Source: JAEUIT01 sp044220875 (GTDB taxonomy: Bacteria; Planctomycetota; Phycisphaerae; Phycisphaerales; SM1A02). Taken from it: a stretch of 64,000 bases of DNA. The notes below the pieces were generated by a model. The model did no database searches. It was given only the letters and a program-made list of their open reading frames with translations, and was not told the origin of the DNA. Positions 49,968 to 60,868 of the stretch are shown here, piece by piece; position 1 is the first letter of the stretch; each line of letters starts with the position of its first letter. The stretch spans positions 496,001-560,000 of the forward strand of contig JBGAQH010000001.1 in assembly GCA_044220875.1 (NCBI GenBank). Direction: 5' to 3'. A program made the position numbers and the translations under genes.

Positions 49968-51029
49968 CTACGTTCCCGCGATGCGCCGCTGGGCCGCGCG
50001 GGTGAGGAGGAAGCACGCGATGCAGAGGACCGCGGCGGGAATCGATCGGGCAAGCAGGGCGAGATACGCGTCCGAGAGGCTGATCGCCGCGATCCACATG
50101 GTGATGGCGGGCCCGACCGAGGGCGGGACGCGCTCGATGAGCCGCGCAGCGGCGGTCGTCCAGGCGAGGAGGACGGCGGGCACCGCGACCGTGCCGATCA
50201 GGAGCGCGATCTCGAGCGGATCGTGCGAGACGCGCTGGAGGACCGAGGGCGGGATGAACACGAACGCGAGGACCGGAATCGCTCCGACGTACGGAGCGAA
50301 GCGGAAGCGGTGGCGCCGGGGACGCGAGCCGGGCGGCACGATGTCGCCATGGCGCGCCGGGTCGAGCTCGCGGCCGCATTCGGGACACCGGCATCGCTCG
50401 AGCGGCACCGGATATTCGCAGTGACCGCAGACCTGGGCGGGCTCGGAGGCGGAGAACATCGCCTCACGCCGCGCGACGAGACTGAAGCCGGCGACGTAGA
50501 TCAGCAGCAGGATGGCCGGCCCAACGGCGGGCATCAGGCTGTCGGGAAGCCCGAAGGCGAGCGACGCGGTGATGATCGCCATCGCACGGCACGCGCCCAT
50601 GATGAGCACCGTGAATCGCGATCGCGCGTGCAGCAGGTCGTAGAGGATGATGAGCGCGACCAGCCCGACGCCCGACGCCAGTTGGACGAGGTCGTTGAGG
50701 GCCAGCAGCAGCAGGCCACACACGACGAGGACGCTCGCGAATGCCGTGGCCCCCTCGGGGCTCACCCGTCCCGACGGAATGGGGCGGTGGGGGCGTTCGC
50801 GGGCGTCGATGGCGCGGTCGAAGAGGTCGTTGAGCGCCATGCCCGCGACGTAGAACGCGACGATCGCCGCCGACGAGAGCGAGGCGGCCCGCCAGAATCC
50901 GGGAAGCGTCGGGGCGCCATGGGCCACGGCGGCGAGCGCCGTTCCCGCGAGGGCGTTGCTCACCGCCGTGGGCGCGTTGGATGCCCGCGAGAGCTCGAGG
51001 TATGCGAGCACGCGGGTCCCGAGGCTCAC
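49968..51029 (-). CDS. eboC: EboC-type UbiA-family prenyltransferase with inserted zinc ribbon
   Basis: 353-residue polytopic membrane protein (7-9 hydrophobic segments) of the UbiA superfamily, which joins a prenyl chain to an acceptor. LELSRASNAPTAVSN and the metal/pyrophosphate motif NDLFDRAID (N67, D68, D71, D75) followed by RPHRPIPSGRVSP are diagnostic. An extra zinc ribbon sits in a loop at residues 201-218 (CGHC...CRCPEC), a planctomycete-style insertion. Start is GTG overlapping the eboE stop (GTGA). In ebo clusters this is the only membrane protein, so it likely defines where the pathway meets the membrane. Confidence 0.87.
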   Translation of the reverse strand: MSLGTRVLAYLELSRASNAPTAVSNALAGTALAAVAHGAPTLPGFWRAASLSSAAIVAFYVAGMALNDLFDRAIDARERPHRPIPSGRVSPEGATAFASVLVVCGLLLLALNDLVQLASGVGLVALIILYDLLHARSRFTVLIMGACRAMAIITASLAFGLPDSLMPAVGPAILLLIYVAGFSLVARREAMFSASEPAQVCGHCEYPVPLERCRCPECGRELDPARHGDIVPPGSRPRRHRFRFAPYVGAIPVLAFVFIPPSVLQRVSHDPLEIALLIGTVAVPAVLLAWTTAAARLIERVPPSVGPAITMWIAAISLSDAYLALLARSIPAAVLCIACFLLTRAAQRRIAGT

Positions 51030-52162
51030 GCCATCGCCTCGCGCAGCCAACGGATCTCGGCGGCGATCCCCTCGGCCAGCGAGCCGCCGCGCAGTCCCTC
51101 GGGCAGCACCGTCCAGGCGTAGGTCTCGATCTCGAGGGTCGGGCTGGCGTCGGGCGGCAGGGCGTCGAGGCACGCCCTGATCTCGCGGGCGGTCGTCCCT
51201 AACGATTCGTACGGCGCGGGCAGCCGATCGAGGAAGATCGGCACGTGGTAGTGCGTGCGGAGCGTTCCCTTCGGCGTGAGCCCCAGCGCCGGCCGGAGGT
51301 CCTCGTGGAAGCGGACCTCGCCGCTCGCGGTGCGGATGCAGGTCTGGTGGAGGTACTTCGGCTCGTCGAAATGGCGAAGCGCCTCGAGCGAGGCCCGCGA
51401 CCCGTCGGCCTCGATGGCGCTCGAGATTTGGATCTTGCCGATGCGGATCCCCGCCCGCACGTACGCCTCGATCGCCTCGCGCTGCGGCTCGAACATCACC
51501 GCGCCGTGGCAGACGTCATGGCACACGCCGATGTGGCGTCGTACCGTCTCCGAATCCCCGAAGCAGCGGTCGAAGAGGTCGACCACGTGCGACGCGCGAT
51601 CGAGGACGCAGCCCGGCTCCGGCTCGAGGTCGACGTGGATGCGGACTCCGCGATCGCGCTCGATGCGGGCGCAATGCGCCGCCATCGCCTCGAGCTGCGA
51701 CGCCGCGATGCCGACGCTCGCGCCGCAGCCCTCGTTGGTGAACGTCGGCCGCCAGCCGATCGGCACGGTCGAGATCGACGCGTCTCGCACGTGGTCGGGA
51801 AGGAGGTCAACAAGGATGTTCGCGAGCCGCACGGTGTAGGCGAGGCGCTCGGGGCGTCCCCAGTGCGGCTCGTAGACGGCGTGCTTGATGACGTGGTCGT
51901 GGAAGTCGAGGAACGGAAATCCGTTCAGGGTCACGACCTCAAGTCCCATGGCGGCGAGGCGGCCGCGGAGGGCCCGCACCGCCGCGGGCGAGTCGAGCTC
52001 GCCGGCGGCGATGGCCGAGAGCCAGAGCCCGATCGGGAGCGTCGCGTGCGGGGCGACGAGCTGCCGCACCCGCGCGGAATGCTCGGCGAGCTGGCGCTCG
52101 GTCTCCGCGAGATCCGCGCCGGCGTGGACGTTGGTGCAGTATGCGATGCGCGCCGGATTCAT
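51026..52162 (-). CDS. eboE: EboE metabolite-traffic protein (sugar-isomerase-like TIM barrel)
   Basis: 378 residues, xylose-isomerase-like TIM barrel. The N-terminus RIAYCTNVHAGADL matches the EboE opening (YCTN.H.G), and LEVVTLNGFPFLDFHDHVIKHAVYEPHWGRPERLAYT the next diagnostic block (NGFP....H...VK..VY.P.W). Metal-ligand candidates follow: HVDLEPEPGCVLD, IGVCHDVCHGAVMFE and a conserved KIQISSA strand. EboE is required in cyanobacterial scytonemin precursor export, but its reaction is not known. Coupled on both sides by 4-bp overlaps. Start ATG fits the conserved N-terminus exactly. Confidence 0.88.
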   Translation of the reverse strand: MNPARIAYCTNVHAGADLAETERQLAEHSARVRQLVAPHATLPIGLWLSAIAAGELDSPAAVRALRGRLAAMGLEVVTLNGFPFLDFHDHVIKHAVYEPHWGRPERLAYTVRLANILVDLLPDHVRDASISTVPIGWRPTFTNEGCGASVGIAASQLEAMAAHCARIERDRGVRIHVDLEPEPGCVLDRASHVVDLFDRCFGDSETVRRHIGVCHDVCHGAVMFEPQREAIEAYVRAGIRIGKIQISSAIEADGSRASLEALRHFDEPKYLHQTCIRTASGEVRFHEDLRPALGLTPKGTLRTHYHVPIFLDRLPAPYESLGTTAREIRACLDALPPDASPTLEIETYAWTVLPEGLRGGSLAEGIAAEIRWLREAMA

Positions 52163-52821
52163 CGCGAGCGAGCCGCCTCGACGAGCCGCCGCATGACGCC
52201 CAGGCCGAGTTCGCGGTCCTCGGTGCGCTCCGGATGCCACTGCACGCCGACGTAGAAGGGGCGCTTGGGGTCGCGGATCCCCTCGATCACGCGGTCGTCG
52301 CTGGTGGCGATCACCTCGTATCGCCCCGGATCGCCAAGCGCCTGGTGGTGATAGCTCCGCACGCTTCCGCTCCCCAAGGCGCCGGTGACGAGATGGAGCT
52401 GATCGTCGCCGTGCCGCTCGCCGTCGGCGATCTCGTCGTGGATGTGCTGGATGAGCCTGCATCCGCCGTGCACGCCCATCTCCTGCATGCCGAGGCAGAT
52501 GCCCAGCGTCGCCTTCGACGGCGCCGCATCAAGGGCCTTCAGCAGGGCGAAGTCGAAGGCCTGCCGCTTCGCCTCCATCACCTCGGACTTCGGGTGGAGC
52601 TCGCCGCCGAGCGGTCGGACGTCGATGTCCGGGCCGCCCGTGAGCAGGAACCCGTCGAGCCTCGCGATGTAGCTGGGGATGAGCTCGACGTCGGGCGTGA
52701 GGATGACGCCCGCGCCGCCGGCCTCGGTGAGCATGTCGAGGTATGCGGCGTTGACGCGGATCCGGAAGTGATCGCCGACGCGATCGACGCTTGGGGTGAG
52801 TCCGATGAGTGGGCGGAGCAT
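52159..52821 (-). CDS. Class-I glutamine amidotransferase, peptidase C26 (PuuD-like)
   Basis: 220-residue hydrolase of the gamma-glutamyl-gamma-aminobutyrate hydrolase type. RPLIGLTPSVD opens the domain, LDGFLLTGGPDIDVRPLGGE is the substrate-side loop, TLGICLGMQEMGVHGG bears the nucleophile Cys, VRSYHHQALGDPG is the SxHHQ block and VGVQWHPERTED the His-Glu pair. It splits a gamma-glutamyl amide or supplies ammonia. Lying between eboB and eboE with tight overlaps, it appears to be part of the ebo pathway here. Start taken at ATG 52821; a TTG at 52848 would overlap eboB. Confidence 0.85.
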   Translation of the reverse strand: MLRPLIGLTPSVDRVGDHFRIRVNAAYLDMLTEAGGAGVILTPDVELIPSYIARLDGFLLTGGPDIDVRPLGGELHPKSEVMEAKRQAFDFALLKALDAAPSKATLGICLGMQEMGVHGGCRLIQHIHDEIADGERHGDDQLHLVTGALGSGSVRSYHHQALGDPGRYEVIATSDDRVIEGIRDPKRPFYVGVQWHPERTEDRELGLGVMRRLVEAARSR

Positions 52822-52840
52822 GGTGGGCGTCGCTTGGGGG

Positions 52841-53644
52841 TCAGGCAATGCGGAAGCGGCCGGACTGGCCGAGGAATCGCACGGGATTGTCGAAAGAGAT
52901 CTTGCGGATCAGGTCCTCCGCGTGGCCGCGGCCGCGCAGCTCGATCTGGCACTTCGGCACGGCTAACGGATCGCTCGCTCCCCAGTCGCCGGCGGAATTG
53001 ATCCAGAGCCGTTCGCCGTGGAACTGCTCGATGATGTCCGCGGCCCGCTGCGGCGTGCACTTCGTGTCGGGGTAGAGCGTCATGCCCGCCCAGAAGCCGC
53101 GGTCAAGGACGCGCTTCACGGTGTGCTCCTCGACGTGGTCGATGAGGACCCGGCCGGGGTCGAGCGAGCCGTGGTTGGCGATCGCGTCGAGGATCAGCTT
53201 CGTGCCCTTGAGCTTGTCCTCGAGGTGCGGCGTGTGCACGAGCACCAGGAGGTTGTGCTTCGCGGCGAGCTGGAGATGCTCCTCGAGGATGATGAGCTCG
53301 TTGCGGCTGTTCTTGTTCAGGCCGATCTCGCCGATGCCGAGGACCGTCTCGCGCTCGAGGAAGCTCGGGATGATCGCGAGCACCTCGCGCGCGAACGCCG
53401 GGTCCTCGGCCTCCTTCGGGTTGATGCAGAGCCAGGTGTGGTGGCGGATTCCGTACTGCGCGGCGCGGCGAGGCTCGAACTCGGTCAGCAGCCGGAAATA
53501 GTCGTGGAAGCCCTGGGCGCTCGAGCGGTCGTATCCGGCCCAGAACGCCGGTTCGGTGATGGCCACGCAACCGGCGATCCGCATCCGCTCGTAGTCGTCG
53601 GTGGTGCGGCTCACCATGTGGATGTGCGGGTCGATGTAGGTCAC
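52841..53644 (-). CDS. eboB: EboB-type TatD-family metal-dependent hydrolase
   Basis: 267-residue amidohydrolase-fold protein. The metal HxH is at residues 7-9 (IDPHIHM), followed by SRTTDDYERMRIAGCVAITEPAFWAGYDRS, the wording I associate with EboB. Further ligands: Glu in LGIGEIGLNK, His in LLVLVHTPH, His in VLIDHVEEHTV, and Asp in NSAGDWGASDPLAV. It lacks the TatD DNase-type C-terminus. Its stop is 19 bp before the amidotransferase ATG, and its start overlaps the small unknown gene by 4 bp. Substrate unknown. Confidence 0.87.
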   Translation of the reverse strand: MTYIDPHIHMVSRTTDDYERMRIAGCVAITEPAFWAGYDRSSAQGFHDYFRLLTEFEPRRAAQYGIRHHTWLCINPKEAEDPAFAREVLAIIPSFLERETVLGIGEIGLNKNSRNELIILEEHLQLAAKHNLLVLVHTPHLEDKLKGTKLILDAIANHGSLDPGRVLIDHVEEHTVKRVLDRGFWAGMTLYPDTKCTPQRAADIIEQFHGERLWINSAGDWGASDPLAVPKCQIELRGRGHAEDLIRKISFDNPVRFLGQSGRFRIA

Positions 53645-53952
53645 GACGCGGCCCCCTTCGCGCGGAGGGGCTGGGCGCCGGTCGCGCCCTTCACGTGGGC
53701 CCTCGCAATCGGCTCGGTCGAGTGGTCGCTGAAGTGCTCCAGCACCCGCCGGGCCCGTTCCGGCCTGCCGTCGGTCAGGATCGCCAGCGCCGCGATGAGG
53801 GCCTCGTGGCGGAAGTCCTCGCCCTCGGCGCCGGCCCGCGGCGCGGAGCGCTCGACGCGGTCGAGATACGCGGCGAGGTCGATGAGCTTGGCGCGGTGCT
53901 CGATGAAGTATCGATCGACGACGGCGGTGCGGTCGATGGGCGGTGCGGGCAT
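53641..53952 (-). CDS. Unknown small protein at the head of the ebo operon
   Basis: 103 residues, probably all helical, soluble: VVDRYFIEHRAKLIDLAAYLDRVERSA, then DFRHEALIAALAILTDGRPERARRVLEHFSDHSTEP. No signal or membrane segment. It is coupled to eboB by ATGA. Canonical EboA is over twice this length and I see no resemblance, so I do not call it eboA. A small helical partner or adaptor is possible. ATG at 53952 is the only start giving a charged helical N-terminus. Confidence 0.7.
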   Translation of the reverse strand: MPAPPIDRTAVVDRYFIEHRAKLIDLAAYLDRVERSAPRAGAEGEDFRHEALIAALAILTDGRPERARRVLEHFSDHSTEPIARAHVKGATGAQPLRAKGAAS

Positions 53953-53992
53953 CCGTGCATGGTAGCGGTCACGGGGTCCGCTCCGCATCCGA

Positions 53993-56086
53993 TCATTCGC
54001 GGGGCTTGCTCGCCTTGAGCTTCACGGTCACTTCCATTTCCTTGCCGTCGCGGCGCAGCTTGATCTTCACCTCGTCGCCGGGCTTCTGCTCGCGGAGGTT
54101 CGCCATCATGTCGCCGGGGCCGGTGAGCTCCTTGCCGTTCCAGCTCAGGAGGATGTCGCCCTTCTGGATGCCCGCGTCCGCCGCCGACGTCTCCGCGGAG
54201 ACGTTCTCGACGACGACGCCGTTCACGTCGGTCTGGCCCATGGCCGGCATCACGCCGAGCCGCACGTTCGCGTAGCCGCGGTCGGGCGTCGGCTTCCCGT
54301 CGCTCGACTTGTACTTGAGCCGCGTCGGGCTCGTGGCGGCGGCGGTCGCGATCTCGCGCACGAGGTGGATGACCTTCACCGCGCCGGCCGGGTTCACGGT
54401 GTAGCCCTTGTCGCCCGGCTTGTGGTAGACGCTGTGGGTTCCGGTGAAGAAGAAGAGCACCGGCACGCCGCCGTTGTAGAAGCTCGCGTGGTCGCTCGGT
54501 CCGCGGCCGCTCGGATCGGCGTGAATCTCGAGGCCGCTCTTGTTGAAGATCGGATTGAGGAACGCGCCGAAGTCCTCGGCGCTCTCGACGCCGCCGACCG
54601 CAAGCGTGTCGGAGCGGAGCCGGCCGATCATGTCCATGTTGAGCATGAGATTGATGCGCTCCGCAGGCACCGTTGGGTTCTTGACCCAGTGCCGCGAGCC
54701 GTCGAGGCCGCTCTCCTCGCCGCTGAAGGCGAGGCACAGGACGCTGCGCAGGTTCGCGTCCGGCGGCGCGTCGGCGTACTGCTGCTTGAGCTGGCGGGCG
54801 AGCACGAGGACGCCGGACGATCCGCTGGCGTCGTCGTCGGCCCCGGGGTGCAGCTTGCCGCGGTTCGACGGGTCGGCGCCGAACATGCCGTAGCCGACGT
54901 GATCGAAGTGGCCGCCGACGACGATCCACTCGTCCTTGAGCGTGCCGCGCCCCGGAATGACGCCGCCGACGTTCGCCGTCGGCACGGTGGCCTCGCCGAC
55001 GTCGGTCTCGATCGTCATGCGGACCTCGGGCTTCATGGCGAAGTCCTTGAGCGTGCCGGCGTCGCACTGTGAGCGAAGCGTTAGGAGATCGCGGCCCTTG
55101 GGATCGGCCTTCCTGACCAGCGAGTCCGCCTGTTCCGGCGTGACCTGGACGAACGGGATCTTGAGCTCGTCGCCCCAGCGGCTCGAGCGGAGCTCCTCGA
55201 GTCCCGTCTTGCCCTCCTTGGCGCCCGGCGGGTTCACGAGCACGATCGCGGCGGCCCCGCGCTTCTGCAGCTCGTCGAGCTTTCCGGCGAGATTCGACCA
55301 CTGCGAGAATCGGCTTCCCGCCCACTTGCTCTTGCCGTCGGAGTCCAGCGGCTCATAGCGGAGGAACATCACGACGCGGCCCTTGAGGTCGTCGTCGCCG
55401 TCGAAGCTCGAGTAGCCCTCCTCGCCCGCGCTGATCGCGTAGCCGGCGAAGGCGATCGGTCCCGTGACCGCGCCGGATCCCGAGACGCCCATCACCGCGT
55501 AATCGGTGCCCTTCACGAGCGACGCGCCGTCGGCGGAGACGCTTGACTTCTTCACCTGCCGCTCGCGCCCGGTGAGCGTGAAGGGCTGGCGGTAGCTCGG
55601 ATCGCTGCCGGCGCTCGGTCCGCTGAACGCGGGCGCGAGCCCCTCCTGCTTCATCCACCACTCGAAGTACTCGATCGCCCGCTCATGGCCGAGGCTGCCC
55701 GGGGCGCGTCCCTCGAACCAGGGATTCGAGAGCGTCTGCACGTGCTGGTACCACTCGATTGCGTCGGGCCCGAGATCCTCGAACACCTGCCGGAGATTGA
55801 CGGTGTTGGCGTCCACCGTCACCGCGTCTTCCTTCGGCTGGAAGCGGTAGGGATTCACGGCCTCGTTGATGACCGTGCCGCGCTGCGGCGACGAGGGCGC
55901 CTCCTGTGCCGGCTTGGCTTCGGGCTTGGCTTCGGGCTTGGCCTCGGGCTTGGCTTCAGGTTGGGCTTCCTTCTTCGTCTCCGGCTTCGCATCCTGAGCG
56001 GCGACGAGCGTCGCTCCCGCGCCGCACGAGAGGAGGAATGCGGCGAGAAGAGCGTGACGGCCGAAGCGCGGAGAGTCGGTTCGCAT
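53993..56086 (-). CDS. Secreted M28-family zinc peptidase with PA and PDZ domains
   Basis: 697 residues. A signal peptide (ALLAAFLLSCGAGATLVAAQ; a Cys near its end could be a lipobox, weakly) leads a low-complexity EAKP repeat. Next come a protease-associated domain in the middle (IAFAGYAISAGEEGYSSF, GAAAIVLVNPPG), then M28 metal sites: GGHFDHVG, GADDDASGSSG, FSGEESGLDG, NMDMIGR, and DHASFYNGGVPVLFF. A C-terminal PDZ domain (RLGVMPAMG, GDILLSWNGKELTG) closes it. It is an aminopeptidase-type enzyme of the cell envelope. The start has AAGGA eight nt upstream. It ends 40 bp before the ebo operon's first gene. Confidence 0.9.
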   Translation of the reverse strand: MRTDSPRFGRHALLAAFLLSCGAGATLVAAQDAKPETKKEAQPEAKPEAKPEAKPEAKPAQEAPSSPQRGTVINEAVNPYRFQPKEDAVTVDANTVNLRQVFEDLGPDAIEWYQHVQTLSNPWFEGRAPGSLGHERAIEYFEWWMKQEGLAPAFSGPSAGSDPSYRQPFTLTGRERQVKKSSVSADGASLVKGTDYAVMGVSGSGAVTGPIAFAGYAISAGEEGYSSFDGDDDLKGRVVMFLRYEPLDSDGKSKWAGSRFSQWSNLAGKLDELQKRGAAAIVLVNPPGAKEGKTGLEELRSSRWGDELKIPFVQVTPEQADSLVRKADPKGRDLLTLRSQCDAGTLKDFAMKPEVRMTIETDVGEATVPTANVGGVIPGRGTLKDEWIVVGGHFDHVGYGMFGADPSNRGKLHPGADDDASGSSGVLVLARQLKQQYADAPPDANLRSVLCLAFSGEESGLDGSRHWVKNPTVPAERINLMLNMDMIGRLRSDTLAVGGVESAEDFGAFLNPIFNKSGLEIHADPSGRGPSDHASFYNGGVPVLFFFTGTHSVYHKPGDKGYTVNPAGAVKVIHLVREIATAAATSPTRLKYKSSDGKPTPDRGYANVRLGVMPAMGQTDVNGVVVENVSAETSAADAGIQKGDILLSWNGKELTGPGDMMANLREQKPGDEVKIKLRRDGKEMEVTVKLKASKPRE
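55910..55965. repeat. 12-bp tandem repeat encoding EAKP units
   Basis: Four to five imperfect copies of a 12-bp unit (GGCTTGGCTTCG-like on the plus strand) encode EAKP/EAQP in the linker after the M28 signal peptide. Copy number is likely to vary between strains by slippage without breaking the frame. Confidence 0.8.
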
Positions 56087-56419
56087 GCGGAGGTCCTTCG
56101 CGCCCGCGGTCCCTCGACACGAGAGGGTGGTCGGGCGCACAACCGGGATTTGACCCGAACGGAGGGGACGCGTGTGCTGCGAAGTGCGCCGGCCGCCCGT
56201 TGGAGGGTTCTCGGCCTACCCGCTCGGGTGCCGCGAGGTTGCGGACCGGGGTGATTCCCCGTCGGTTCCGGCTGGATTCCGCGCGACGCGAGAGGCGAGC
56301 GCGACCGTGTGTGGCGAATTGCGCTGCCGATCCTTCTATACTCAGCCCTTTCTCGCCGTCGACCGACGGACCAGCCGCACGCGCGGCAGCGTCACTACGG
56401 TCGAATCCCACCACATCCC
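56087..56419. other. Divergent region between the M28 peptidase and gcvP
   Basis: 333 bp, no supported gene. TATACT at 56337-56342 is a good -10 for gcvP (about 78 nt before its ATG), but the -35 at 17 bp (GCGAAT) is poor. A small CGGGG/CCCCG hairpin lies at 56247-56261. I looked for a glycine riboswitch, as expected upstream of some gcv genes, and found none of its conserved GGAGAGA or CCGAAGG blocks. Confidence 0.55.
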
Positions 56420-59359
<2,940 letters not shown>

Positions 59360-59374
59360 GCCGGCACGCGGCGC

Positions 59375-60778
59375 TCAGCGGCGTCGGATGACCACCGCGG
59401 TCGTGTCGTCCTGCTGAGGCCAACCGCCGGCGAACTCCTGCACCGCCTCGTCGATCCTTCGAATGCACTCCGTCGCCGGCCCCTCCGCAAGGCCGGCGAC
59501 GGTCGCGCGCAGGCGGTCAAGCCCGAACTGCTCGCCGTGGTCGCCCTTCGGCCAGTCCATGAAGCCGTCGGTCGCGAGGACGAGCGTGTCGCCCGGGTCC
59601 ATGCGAAAGCGCCGCGGCGGCCCGAACTCCTCGCCCGTGTCGATGCCCAAGGGGAGGCCGTCGCCGCCGAAGACGTCGACGTCGCCGGTCGCCCGGTGGA
59701 GGAGGAAGCTCGGGCCGTGTCCCGCGGACGCGAGCTCGACCGAGCCGTCGGGCGAGAGGATCGCGATGACCATGGTGATGAATCGCCCGCTCGAACCGAG
59801 GTCCTCGACGATGAGGCCGTTCACGTGGGCGAGGAGCGCGGCCGCGTCGCGGAACTGGGCGACCGACGCCCGCGCGTATGCGCGGCAGACGGCCATCACC
59901 AGCGCCGGGCCGATGCCATGTCCGGTCACGTCGGCGAGGGCCACGATGAGTCGCCCGTCGGCGGTCGGCTGCCAGTCGTAATAGTCGCCGCCGGTCTGCT
60001 GCGCCGGTCGGGCCATGCCGGCGATGTCGAATCGCTCAAGCGTCGGCGCGACCGATGGCATCAGGCTCGCCTGGATGTCGCGGGCGATGTCGAGATCGCG
60101 CTCGATCTCCTTCCGGGCCCGCGTCTCGCGCTCGGCGGCGGTCGCCTCGCGCACCGCCTCGACGACGGTTTCGCGGGCCTGTTGAGCCACCATCGATGCG
60201 GCAATTCCCGTCGCGGCGAGGAAGGCGCCGTACGTGAAGAGGAGCGGCCACTGGCCGCGCGGCGGGGCGTCGTTGAGGATGGTCGCGAACACCACGAGGA
60301 AGTGAATGGTCGCCGCGACGAATCCCATGACCAGCGGCATCCGCGGGCGGAGTCTGGTGATGGAGAGGAGGATGACGATGGGGAAGATGAGAAGCGCCGG
60401 AGCGGAGAGCGCCGAGAACTCGCCGCGCGGAGCGCGGGCGTTCAGCACCACGATCGCGAGGCCGGGAACGGCGAGCTCGATCGCCATGCTCACGATGCGC
60501 TGCCATCCCGGGACGAAGGTGCCTGCCGCGAGGTGTTGCCGCGTGCGGCGGATGACGATGACCTCGTGGGCGATGGCGACGGTCAGCACGCCGAGGGACG
60601 CGACGAAGTAGGTCGTGTCTCCCATCATGGCCCCGCCGACGGCCCGGCGGAGGGTCGCGGTCAGGAGAAGGAAGATCCACAGGCCGAGCATGAGCGATGC
60701 GGCCCGCAGCTCGCCGCGCTGCAGCCTGGTCTCGAAGCTCGCGGTCGAAGTGATGGATTGATCGTTCGAGCCCGCCAC
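59375..60778 (-). CDS. Membrane-bound SpoIIE/RsbU-type PP2C phosphatase
   Basis: 467 residues. The N-half has six or so membrane segments (LMLGLWIFLLLTATL, YFVASLGVLTVAIAHEVIVI, AIELAVPGLAIVVLNA and others). A helical linker AAERETRARKEIERDLDIARDIQASLMP is the signalling helix of this class. The PP2C domain follows: GGDYYDWQPTADGRLIVALADVTGHGIGPALVMA holds the metal Asp residues, then ELASAGHGPSFL and LVLATDGFMDW, ending WPQQDDTTAVVIR. It would dephosphorylate an anti-sigma-antagonist (STAS) protein; no partner is nearby. Convergent with gcvP, 15 bp apart. Confidence 0.88.
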   Translation of the reverse strand: MAGSNDQSITSTASFETRLQRGELRAASLMLGLWIFLLLTATLRRAVGGAMMGDTTYFVASLGVLTVAIAHEVIVIRRTRQHLAAGTFVPGWQRIVSMAIELAVPGLAIVVLNARAPRGEFSALSAPALLIFPIVILLSITRLRPRMPLVMGFVAATIHFLVVFATILNDAPPRGQWPLLFTYGAFLAATGIAASMVAQQARETVVEAVREATAAERETRARKEIERDLDIARDIQASLMPSVAPTLERFDIAGMARPAQQTGGDYYDWQPTADGRLIVALADVTGHGIGPALVMAVCRAYARASVAQFRDAAALLAHVNGLIVEDLGSSGRFITMVIAILSPDGSVELASAGHGPSFLLHRATGDVDVFGGDGLPLGIDTGEEFGPPRRFRMDPGDTLVLATDGFMDWPKGDHGEQFGLDRLRATVAGLAEGPATECIRRIDEAVQEFAGGWPQQDDTTAVVIRRR

Positions 60779-60868
60779 GTCAGCCTCCTCGGCCCGATCC
60801 GGAGCAGACCGGATCAGGCCCGCGGAATGTACGCGCTCCGATCGGCTCGCGGGGAACTTCGTTCGCGC

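Noticed and set aside
53641..53952. Calling this small gene eboA
   Set aside because: It is less than half the usual length and no EboA motif could be seen; position alone is not enough.
56395..56419. GGTCGAATCCC before gcvP as a tRNA T-arm
   Set aside because: No matching acceptor, D-arm or anticodon stem upstream; it is chance.
56087..56419. Glycine riboswitch upstream of gcvP
   Set aside because: None of the conserved aptamer blocks is present.
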